From assembly GCA_022866005.1 (NCBI GenBank), contig JALHTV010000042.1:1-9466 (forward strand): a stretch of DNA of 9,466 nt. The letters are read 5' to 3'. Positions 1 through 5,519 of the stretch are shown in pieces. How positions within the stretch are numbered: position 1 is the stretch's first letter; each line of letters starts with the position of its first letter. The DNA is from Phycisphaerae bacterium. GTDB lineage: Bacteria > Planctomycetota > Phycisphaerae > SM23-33. The position numbers were made by a program, and so were the translations under genes. The notes beneath the pieces are model-generated. The model did not search any database. It was not told the DNA's origin and saw only the letters and a program-made list of their open reading frames with translations.

Positions 1-1
1 C

Positions 2-337
2 CTGGCCGTTCGGGGGTTAGATTCGGTCCCCGCCTATTCCGGCGCCCAGGCGCTGGAGCTCTACGCCCAGTGTCGCGTGGACGCCGTGCTGCTGGACGTC
101 ATGCTGCCGGAGATGGACGGGTTCGAATGCTGCCGGCGGTTGCGTCAGACCATCAACCACCTGACCCCCATCGTCATCGTGACCGCCCTGGACGGTGAGG
201 ACTGCCGCCGCCGCGGCTACCAGGCCGGGGCCAACGCCTACTTCGCCAAGCCCTTCGACCCCGACGAGGTGGTCCAGACCCTCTGCCAGCTCATCGACAA
301 GGCCCGCCAAACCCGATCGGGAGGACGCGGCCGGTAG
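2..337 (+). CDS. Response regulator receiver domain (5'-truncated)
   Basis: The frame is open from the first bases of the window to a TAG stop, giving the last 111 residues of a CheY-like receiver domain. Visible receiver landmarks are the phospho-acceptor Asp in VLLDVMLPEMDG (residue 32 of the visible part), the switch Thr in IVIVTALD (residue 61) and the conserved Lys in YFAKPF (residue 83), at the usual relative spacing. The acidic pair near the domain start lies outside the window. The protein ends about 25 residues after the Lys, so no DNA-binding domain follows. It is either a single-domain regulator, or the C-terminal receiver of a hybrid kinase or multidomain protein that begins upstream. 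An internal GTG at 77 is not a credible start because conserved receiver sequence precedes it. It converges on the histidine kinase gene, leaving only 39 bp between the stops. A partner relationship with that kinase is possible but unproven. Confidence 0.9.
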   Translation: MAVRGLDSVPAYSGAQALELYAQCRVDAVLLDVMLPEMDGFECCRRLRQTINHLTPIVIVTALDGEDCRRRGYQAGANAYFAKPFDPDEVVQTLCQLIDKARQTRSGGRGR

Positions 338-343
338 CCGGCG

Positions 344-370
344 GCCAGGACTCAGCAGCCCCCTCCTGGC
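344..370. terminator. Weak bidirectional terminator hairpin candidate
   Basis: A perfect 7-bp inverted repeat, GCCAGGA (344-350) and TCCTGGC (364-370) with a 13-nt loop, fills most of the 39-bp gap between the convergent receiver and histidine kinase genes. The location suits a shared terminator. There is no T-run on either side, so it is not a classical intrinsic terminator, and GC-rich genomes give such repeats by chance. Confidence 0.25.
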
Positions 371-376
371 GACCCG

Positions 377-2335
377 CTAGATCTGCACTTCCTCGGTCCA
401 GCGGCGGGCCTGGGGGGCGACGGGGATCTCCACGGTGAAGATGCTGCCCCAGGCGCCGGTGGAGACGTGGACCGTGCCCCCGTGCAGCTCCACGAAGTAC
501 TTCACGATCGTCAATCCCAGGCCGATGCCGCGCTTCATGTACCCGGCGTCGCCGGAGGAATGCGTCAGCACGTCGGTGCCGCTGAAGAACGGCTCGAAGA
601 TGTGCGGCAGCTCCTCGTCCGGGATCCCGGGGCCCTGGTCGCTGACGGCGATGGCGACGGTCTGGGGCGATCGGCGCGACACGTCCACGCCCACCTCGCC
701 CCCGTCGGGCGTGAACTTGATGGCGTTGGTGACCAGGTTGGTGATCACGTCCCGCACCTTGCCGCGGTCGGCCCGGATGGGCGTGACGTCTCGCGTGATG
801 CGGAGGATGAGGTCCTGGTTCCTCTGGGCCAGGAACGGCAGCACGTCCAGGCGGACCTCCGCCAGCAGCTCGGCGAGGTCCACGTCCTCGACCTGCATGG
901 CCTCGGCGGTGGGCGACTCGGGCATGAGCTTGAACATCGCCTGAGTGATCTCGTCCAGCCGCTTGGCCTTGGCGCCGACGGTCTGTATCGCCTGGAGCAG
1001 TTTCTCGGGGTCCTTGGAGTCTTTCAGGAGCTGTCCCACGCCCAGGATGTAGCTGATCGGTGTGCGGAATTCGTGCCCGGCGATGCGGATGAAATTGGCC
1101 TTGAGGTCATCGGCGGCCTTCAGCTCGGTATAGGAGCGGTGGACCTTCTCCACCATGCGGTTGAAGTCCTCCGTCAGGTCGTCGATCTCGTCGTTGCCCA
1201 GGGGGCTGCGGTGCCGCCGCCGCTGGAGGCGGTGCATCAGGTCGCCCTCGGCCACGCGCTTGGTCGCGGCCGCCATGGCCCTGATGCGGTGCACCAGTCC
1301 CCGCTCGGCCAGGTACAACCCGACGACGAAGATCACCGCGACGATCAGAAGCCCCCCGCCCAGCACGATCCCCGCCAGGCGATATACCGCCCCCAGGGCC
1401 TGGCCCTCCGGCAGATACTTCACCAGCACCCAGGGCGACATGTCGATGGGCCGGCCGCCGGCGGCGCGGGGCTTGGGGACCGGCGCGCAGGCGACGATGA
1501 AGCCGTCCCGCGTCACGCGCCAGCTCGGCGGGGCATCGACGTCCACCGGACCCACCTGCGGGCGCGGCCCGGCGGGCTGAGCGTCCGGGGGCACGGCGGG
1601 GTCGAGGTGGTGGAGCACCGTTCCGTCGGCCCGCATCAGCAAGACCGAGGCCGGCAGCGTCGGCCAGGCCAGGTGCAGCTCGCGCAACCACGGGGACAGG
1701 TTCAGCACGGCCTTGACGGCTCCGATGACCCTCCCGTCCGCCGGACTGCACACAGGCATGCAGATATCGATGCTGTAGACGCGGCTGCTCTCATCGAAAC
1801 CGATGGGAGGAATCACGATCCGCCCGGAGGGATCGGCAGTGCACTGCGTCCACCAGTCTTCGTCGGCCTGGTCGAAGTCGGTCGTCCGCTGCGTGGCGGC
1901 AATGAGCTGCCCGTGCCGATCGGTCACCAAGATCTCGGCCAGGCGCTCGTCGTCCCGCATCAGCAGCGCCAACTGGTCAGCCACAGGATTATGCAGCACC
2001 TCCCCGAGCACTCCCGAATCGGTCGGCAGCGTGGCCCACTGGCGGTCCAGCTCGGCCCGCCGCGCGGCCGACAGCAGCTTCCTCGGAGCGGCCACCGCAC
2101 GGGTAACCCCGGGCGTGTGCTCCATGGCTACGTGCAGCTTGTCGATGTCGGCTGCCAGGGCCGCCGCTAGACCCATCGCCGCCGACGCGGAGGCCGACTG
2201 AAGCGACTGACCCACCGACACGATCCGCAGCCGCGCCCCCCCGGCGGCGATGGCCACCACCGCCACCGTCAGCGGCAACACGGCCACCACCGTCAGCAGC
2301 AGCACCATCTTGACCCGGATGCTCATCCGTCGCAT
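377..2335 (-). CDS. Membrane sensor histidine kinase (Cache-HAMP-HisKA-HATPase)
   Basis: This 652-residue protein is a complete two-component sensor kinase of the inner membrane. It has a basic N-terminus and TM helix 1 (about 10-32), a large extracytoplasmic region (about 40-315) with a Cache-like motif (DRHGQLIAAT then DEDWW, 139-162), and TM helix 2 (about 318-341). A HAMP linker follows (about 342-400). The HisKA dimerisation/phosphotransfer helix carries the H-box GHEFRTP (phospho-acceptor His421). The HATPase_c domain has the N-box (NLVTNAIKF, 533-541), the G1 box DQGPGIP (566-572), the F-box EPFF and the G2 box GIGLGL (603-608). All catalytic boxes are intact, so it should autophosphorylate. 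The ligand cannot be read from the sequence, although dCache domains usually bind small molecules such as amino acids or carboxylates. The first ATG is preceded by GAGGGG six bases upstream. A second ATG three codons in (MSIRVK) is an alternative start. It ends in TAG. It is transcribed toward the receiver gene and divergently from the M42 peptidase. Confidence 0.95.
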   Translation of the reverse strand: MRRMSIRVKMVLLLTVVAVLPLTVAVVAIAAGGARLRIVSVGQSLQSASASAAMGLAAALAADIDKLHVAMEHTPGVTRAVAAPRKLLSAARRAELDRQWATLPTDSGVLGEVLHNPVADQLALLMRDDERLAEILVTDRHGQLIAATQRTTDFDQADEDWWTQCTADPSGRIVIPPIGFDESSRVYSIDICMPVCSPADGRVIGAVKAVLNLSPWLRELHLAWPTLPASVLLMRADGTVLHHLDPAVPPDAQPAGPRPQVGPVDVDAPPSWRVTRDGFIVACAPVPKPRAAGGRPIDMSPWVLVKYLPEGQALGAVYRLAGIVLGGGLLIVAVIFVVGLYLAERGLVHRIRAMAAATKRVAEGDLMHRLQRRRHRSPLGNDEIDDLTEDFNRMVEKVHRSYTELKAADDLKANFIRIAGHEFRTPISYILGVGQLLKDSKDPEKLLQAIQTVGAKAKRLDEITQAMFKLMPESPTAEAMQVEDVDLAELLAEVRLDVLPFLAQRNQDLILRITRDVTPIRADRGKVRDVITNLVTNAIKFTPDGGEVGVDVSRRSPQTVAIAVSDQGPGIPDEELPHIFEPFFSGTDVLTHSSGDAGYMKRGIGLGLTIVKYFVELHGGTVHVSTGAWGSIFTVEIPVAPQARRWTEEVQI

Positions 2336-2341
2336 AGATTA

Positions 2342-2360
2342 CCCCTCGGGCGGTATTGTA
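2342..2360 (-). promoter_or_regulatory. Candidate -10 box and ribosome binding site for the histidine kinase gene
   Basis: Reading on the - strand, TACAAT (2360-2355) matches five of six bases of the sigma-70 -10 consensus. It lies 19 bases before the kinase ATG, implying a short leader. GAGGGG (2348-2343) sits six bases before the ATG and serves as the Shine-Dalgarno site. No good -35 hexamer is found 16-18 bases upstream, so the promoter is tentative while the ribosome site is fairly convincing. Confidence 0.35.
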
Positions 2361-2412
2361 CACCCGGCCGTTGGTGTTCACCCGCGCCTTTTGCGCCGCC
2401 GGTTCACCGGCC

Positions 2413-2441
2413 TTGTCAAGTGGCGCAGGCAGCGGTACAGT
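2413..2441 (+). promoter_or_regulatory. Candidate sigma-70 promoter for the M42 peptidase gene
   Basis: TTGTCA (2413-2418) matches five of six bases of the -35 consensus. It is followed after exactly 17 bases by TACAGT (2436-2441), which matches four of six of the -10 consensus. Transcription would start near 2448, leaving a leader of about 35 bases with the ribosome binding site at 2470. Good spacing and position support it. The -10 box is imperfect, and sigma preferences in this organism are unknown. Confidence 0.4.
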
Positions 2442-2469
2442 GCACGCGCCCGGGGCACCCCGGATGGAC

Positions 2470-2476
2470 AAAGGAA
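2470..2476 (+). promoter_or_regulatory. Shine-Dalgarno site fixing the M42 peptidase start
   Basis: AAAGGAA ends seven bases before the ATG at 2484. The frame stays open upstream to 2250, but that extension overlaps the divergent promoter region and the start of the kinase gene and encodes no recognisable sequence. This site decides the start at 2484. Confidence 0.7.
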
Positions 2477-2483
2477 CCCTACC

Positions 2484-3560
2484 ATGCGCAACGAATCGTT
2501 AGCCTTTCTTCGCAAGCTCCTGACCACGCCTTCCCCCAGCGGCTACGAATCGCCCGGGCAGAAGGTCTGGTGCGAGTACGCCCGCCGATACGCCGACGAG
2601 GTCCACACCGACAGCTACGGCAACGCCATCGCCATCCTCAACCCCCAGGGCGATCCCAAGATCCTCCTGGATGGCCACGCCGACGAGATCGGGTTGATGA
2701 TCAAGCACATCGACGAGAAGGGCTTCATCTACTTTCAGCCCATCGGCGGGGTGGACGCGGCCTTGCTGCGGGGCAAGAGAGTGAACATCCACACCGCCCG
2801 GCGGGTCGTTCGCGGCGTCATCGGCGCCGTGGCCATCCACTTGCAGGAGAAGGGCAAGGAGCCCAAGGTCCCCAAGATGCACGAGTGCTTCATCGACATC
2901 GGCGCCCGCAACAAGGACGAGGCCGCCCAGCGGGTCGCCGTGGGCGATCCGATTACGTTCGTGGACGACTTCGAGATGCTGGACAAGAACATCGCCGTCG
3001 CCCGCGCCTTCGACAACCGCGTGGGCACCTGGACGGTGATCGAGGCCCTCCGCCTCGTGCGTGGCCGGCGGTGCGCGCCGGCGGTCTATGCGTGCAGCTC
3101 CATCCAGGAGGAGGTCAGCAGGGCCGCCTGCGGCGTCGGGGCGGTGATGAACGTCTTCAACATCAACCCCCACGCCGCCGTCGTCGTGGAGACCACCCAG
3201 GCCACCGATTCCCCCGGCATCGACGTCAAGGAACACGGCGAGGTCAAGCTCAGCCAGGGTCCCACCCTCTCGGTCGGCCGGGAGCACCACCCCGTGCTAG
3301 TGGAGCGCCTGCGCTCGGTCGCCCGCCGCAAAAGGATCAAGATCCAAATCGAGACCTTCAGCCTCACCGGGGGCACCAACGCGATCGTCATCCACAACAA
3401 GCAAGGCGGCGTGCCCTCAGCCGTGCTGTCCGTCCCCTCGCGGTACGTGCACACGACCGTGGAGATGATCGACCTGCGCGACCTGGAGCGCGCCGTCACG
3501 CTGCTGGCTGCTTTCCTGCTGGACATCCGAAAGGGCGAGCGATTCAAGGTCAAGGTCTGA
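2484..3560 (+). CDS. M42 family metallopeptidase (glutamyl/tetrahedral aminopeptidase family)
   Basis: The product is 358 residues, typical for M42 enzymes, which are cytosolic di-metal (Zn or Co) aminopeptidases, often dodecameric, that trim N-terminal residues from peptides. By family alignment the ligands and catalytic residues are His65 and Asp67 in DGHADEIG, bridging Asp177 in AFDNRVG, catalytic Glu209 with metal-binding Glu210 in IQEE, Glu236 in VVVETTQATD, and His323 in SRYVHTTVE. The first metal-ligand motif, the double Glu and the terminal His are all present, so it should be active. Two departures are visible. The ligand at position 236 is Glu where Asp is usual, and the stretch after IQEEV reads SRAACGVGA rather than the common GLRGA. 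There is no signal peptide. The SDR gene follows 43 bp downstream on the same strand, so the two may be co-transcribed. Relatives include FrvX and YpdE; substrate preference cannot be assigned. Confidence 0.93.
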   Translation: MRNESLAFLRKLLTTPSPSGYESPGQKVWCEYARRYADEVHTDSYGNAIAILNPQGDPKILLDGHADEIGLMIKHIDEKGFIYFQPIGGVDAALLRGKRVNIHTARRVVRGVIGAVAIHLQEKGKEPKVPKMHECFIDIGARNKDEAAQRVAVGDPITFVDDFEMLDKNIAVARAFDNRVGTWTVIEALRLVRGRRCAPAVYACSSIQEEVSRAACGVGAVMNVFNINPHAAVVVETTQATDSPGIDVKEHGEVKLSQGPTLSVGREHHPVLVERLRSVARRKRIKIQIETFSLTGGTNAIVIHNKQGGVPSAVLSVPSRYVHTTVEMIDLRDLERAVTLLAAFLLDIRKGERFKVKV

Positions 3561-3603
3561 CGCCGCCGCCACCGCCGCCCGGGTCGGCCCCACGCCGCGA
3601 GCT

Positions 3604-4329
3604 ATGGAACTGCAAGGCAAGATCGCCCTGGTGACCGGTGCGTCGCGGCGAATCGGCCGCGAGATCGCCCTGGCCCTGGGGCGGGCGGGGGCGGACCTGG
3701 CCCTGCACTACTTCCGCTCCGCGCAGGCAGCCCGGCAACTCACCGAGGAGGTCCGCTCCCTGGGCCGGCGGGCGGAGGCCTTCCAGGCCGACCTGGCCGT
3801 CCCGCAGCAGATCGCCGACCTGCTTGAGGCCGTCGGTGCCGCCTTCGGCCACCTGGACGTGCTGGTCAACAACGCCGCCCTCTGTCAGCCCACGCCCATC
3901 GACACCCTCACGCCCCAGCAGTGGGATGCCGCTCTGGCCGTCAACGCCCGCGCGGCGGCCCTGTGCATCCACCACGCCCTGCCGTGGATGTCGGCCGGGG
4001 GCACCATCGTCAACATCGCCGACGCCGCCATCACGTCCCGGCCAGACCACCTGGCCTATTGCGCCTCCAAGGCCGCCCTGCTCGCCCTCACGGCCAACTG
4101 CGCCGTGGCCCTGGCCCCGCGCGGTATCCGCGTGAACGCGGTCTCACCCGGGATCGCCCTGTGGCAGGAAGGGGACGGTGAGGAACTCAAGCAGCAGATG
4201 CTCCGCCGGATTCCGCTCGGTCGGATCGGCGGGGCGGAATCCGTCACCCAGGCGGTGCTGTTCCTGCTTCGCAGCGACTACGTCACCGCCCAGGACCTGC
4301 GCGTGGACGGCGGCTGGCACATGGGCTGA
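3604..4329 (+). CDS. SDR oxidoreductase, pteridine reductase (PTR1/FolM)-like
   Basis: This 241-residue protein is a classical-size short-chain dehydrogenase/reductase with a Rossmann fold. The cofactor motif is TGASRRIG (11-18), followed by ADL at 62-64 and NNAA (89-92). The active site has Tyr152 and Lys156 in YCASK, and the C-terminus ends in the SDR motif VDGG. Several features point to the pteridine reductase branch rather than FabG. The glycine motif has Arg before Ile-Gly (TGxxxRIG). The NADPH-side strand reads HYFRSA, close to the HYxxSA of PTR1 proteins. The usual catalytic Ser is replaced by Asp140 in NIADAA, as with the catalytic Asp of PTR1 and FolM. PTR1 enzymes reduce biopterin/folate-type pteridines with NADPH. 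The Asp-Tyr distance is 12 here against 13 in PTR1 as I recall it, so the loop is one residue shorter. The start at ATG 3604 has only a weak ribosome site. It lies downstream of the M42 peptidase and converges on lysR with a 15-bp gap. The exact substrate is inference. Confidence 0.88.
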   Translation: MELQGKIALVTGASRRIGREIALALGRAGADLALHYFRSAQAARQLTEEVRSLGRRAEAFQADLAVPQQIADLLEAVGAAFGHLDVLVNNAALCQPTPIDTLTPQQWDAALAVNARAAALCIHHALPWMSAGGTIVNIADAAITSRPDHLAYCASKAALLALTANCAVALAPRGIRVNAVSPGIALWQEGDGEELKQQMLRRIPLGRIGGAESVTQAVLFLLRSDYVTAQDLRVDGGWHMG

Positions 4330-4344
4330 ACCGTCGCGCGCCGG

Positions 4345-5229
4345 TCAGCTCTTGCCCCGCAGGATCGACAGGAACATTCGCTCGGCGGGACTGGCGGCCT
4401 TGCCGCGACGGCGGAGGATGCCCAGCGGGCGGACCCACTTGCTCGCATCGACAAACCGCACCGCCGCCAGATCGCCCCGCGCGACTTCGCGCTCCATGTT
4501 GTCCAGGGGCAGGATGCTCAGACCAGCGCCGATCTCCACCGCCCGCTTGAGGAGCTCTATGTTGTCGAACTCGCTGACGACGTTGACCTTCACGCCGTGG
4601 GCCTTCAGCAACCGGTCGATGTGCCGCCGCGTGGGAATGTTCGGCTCGAAGCCGATGAAGCGATCCCCGGCCAACTGGGACGCCGACACGTGCTTGGCGC
4701 GCGCCAGCGCATGCTTGGGCGAGCAGGCCACCACCAGCTCCTCCTGCGCCAGGGGGATAATCTCGATGGAGCGGTGCCTCTCCGGGCAGGCGACCACCCC
4801 CAGGTCCATCTCCCCGCTGACCACGGCCGCGTAGATGCGGTTGGCCCGGGTGTACTCCACGTGCAGATTGACCTCCGGGTGCGCCTGGAGGAATCGCCGC
4901 ACGTGCGACTCCAGCAGGTAGAAGCCCACCGAGTAGATCGTCCCGACCCGCAGCACGCCGCGGACGGCGTCGGCGGCGGACTTGACCTCCCCCAGCAGTT
5001 GCTCGTAGCGCCGCAGCATGGCCCGCGCGCCCTGGTAGAACGCCTTGCCCGCCTCGGTGGGCGCCACCAACCCCCCGCCGCGGCTGATGAGCTGCGTCGT
5101 CAGCTCCCGCTCCAGCTTGGCCAGTTGCTGCGACACGGCCGACTGAGACACATAGTTCTCCGCCGCCGCCTTGGAGAAGCTGCCCGTGTCCACCAGGTCG
5201 CAGAAGGTCTTCATCACGTCCAGGTTCAT
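4345..5229 (-). CDS. LysR-type transcriptional regulator
   Basis: At 294 residues it has the standard LTTR length and layout. The N-terminal winged helix-turn-helix (about 1-62) contains the typical FSKAAAENYVSQSAVSQQLAKLE recognition region at 18-40, followed by a linker helix (about 63-88). The periplasmic-binding-protein-like effector domain runs from about 90 to 290 (VLRVGTIYSVGFYLLE, GEMDLGVV, VEIGAGLSILP). General sequence style resembles CysL/CbbR-type regulators, but the effector and regulon cannot be assigned. The ATG at 5229 is supported by GAGGA seven bases upstream (5241-5237). It ends tail to tail with the SDR gene and is divergent from addB-addA. LTTRs often control themselves and a divergent neighbour, and a candidate operator lies just upstream. 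The distance of about 290 bp to addB and the DNA-repair nature of that operon leave control of addBA as a hypothesis only. Confidence 0.95.
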   Translation of the reverse strand: MNLDVMKTFCDLVDTGSFSKAAAENYVSQSAVSQQLAKLERELTTQLISRGGGLVAPTEAGKAFYQGARAMLRRYEQLLGEVKSAADAVRGVLRVGTIYSVGFYLLESHVRRFLQAHPEVNLHVEYTRANRIYAAVVSGEMDLGVVACPERHRSIEIIPLAQEELVVACSPKHALARAKHVSASQLAGDRFIGFEPNIPTRRHIDRLLKAHGVKVNVVSEFDNIELLKRAVEIGAGLSILPLDNMEREVARGDLAAVRFVDASKWVRPLGILRRRGKAASPAERMFLSILRGKS

Positions 5230-5255
5230 GTCCGTGTCCTCGGCTATCAGAGGTG

Positions 5256-5290
5256 CTTATCGGTCCAGGCAATAGGTTAGCGTGCCTTAT
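5256..5290. promoter_or_regulatory. Candidate LysR operator (T-N11-A type)
   Basis: CTTAT (5256-5260) and ATAGG (5272-5276) form an imperfect dyad separated by 11 bases, matching the T-N11-A geometry of LysR-type binding sites. A further CTTAT half-site lies at 5286-5290, 30 bp from the first and within the near-repeated sequence GTGC(C)TTATCG (5253-5262... read as GTGCTTATCG ending at 5262, and GTGCCTTATCG at 5282-5292). The site lies 27-47 bases upstream of the lysR start, where it would suit autoregulation. No footprint or motif statistics back it. Confidence 0.4.
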
Positions 5291-5331
5291 CGACGGTGTC
5301 CAGTGCGGCCTGGCGGGCAGCGTCGGCGTAC

Positions 5332-5451
5332 CAGGGGGATCCCCCGCTCGCCACCGCAAGTCGCCGTGGCGACCTGACGGCGGGGGCTCACCGGACGCGC
5401 CCGTGGGAAAGCCCCCTGCGTCAGCAGGGGGATGCGGCCTCTCGCTCGCCA
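5332..5451. repeat. GC-rich hairpin cluster with short direct repeats (REP-like candidate)
   Basis: Several inverted repeats are packed into the lysR-addB intergenic region. GGGGGATCCCCC (5334-5345) is a perfect 12-bp palindrome. An imperfect two-part hairpin has outer arms CCCCCGC (5341-5347) and GCGGGGG (5380-5386) and inner arms GTCGCC (5360-5365) and GGCGAC (5368-5373). CCCCCTGC (5412-5419) and GCAGGGGG (5424-5431) form a perfect 8-bp stem with loop GTCA. Two short direct repeats bracket the array: CAGGGGGAT at 5332-5340 and 5425-5433, and GCTCGCCA at 5346-5353 and 5444-5451. The arrangement resembles tandem REP/BIME units or a small non-coding mobile element. The hairpins lack a T-run, so terminator function is unlikely. 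Whether it is repeated elsewhere in the genome cannot be seen here. Confidence 0.5.
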
Positions 5452-5519
5452 TTCCTCACAACGCCTATACACCCGCGGAACGCCCGGGCGTTGTGGTCCG
5501 CCAGACCGCGCGGCAGAAT

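Noticed and set aside
467..2170. A 567-codon open frame on the + strand opposite the histidine kinase
   Set aside because: It is a shadow of the GC-rich kinase gene: its composition is dominated by His, Gln, Arg and Gly with no domain, while the - strand shows all kinase boxes.
2250..2483. N-terminal extension of the M42 peptidase by 78 codons
   Set aside because: It overlaps the divergent promoter region and the start of the kinase gene, has no family similarity, and is bypassed by a good Shine-Dalgarno site at 2470.
3561..3580. CGC/CAC-rich short triplet run after the M42 stop codon
   Set aside because: It is a simple-sequence stretch expected in GC-rich DNA, with no structure or reading-frame meaning.
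4330..4344. Terminator between the convergent SDR and lysR genes
   Set aside because: The 15-bp gap holds only a 4-bp ACCG/CGGT inverted repeat, too weak to call.
5412..5431. Intrinsic terminator from the CCCCCTGC/GCAGGGGG hairpin
   Set aside because: No T-run follows on either strand, and it lies between divergent promoters rather than at gene ends. It is listed with the repeat cluster instead.
5253..5519. N-terminal extension of addB back to 5253
   Set aside because: It would run through the hairpin cluster and the operator candidate and encodes a Pro/Gly-rich stretch unlike AddB. The family-like sequence begins just before the Walker A motif.
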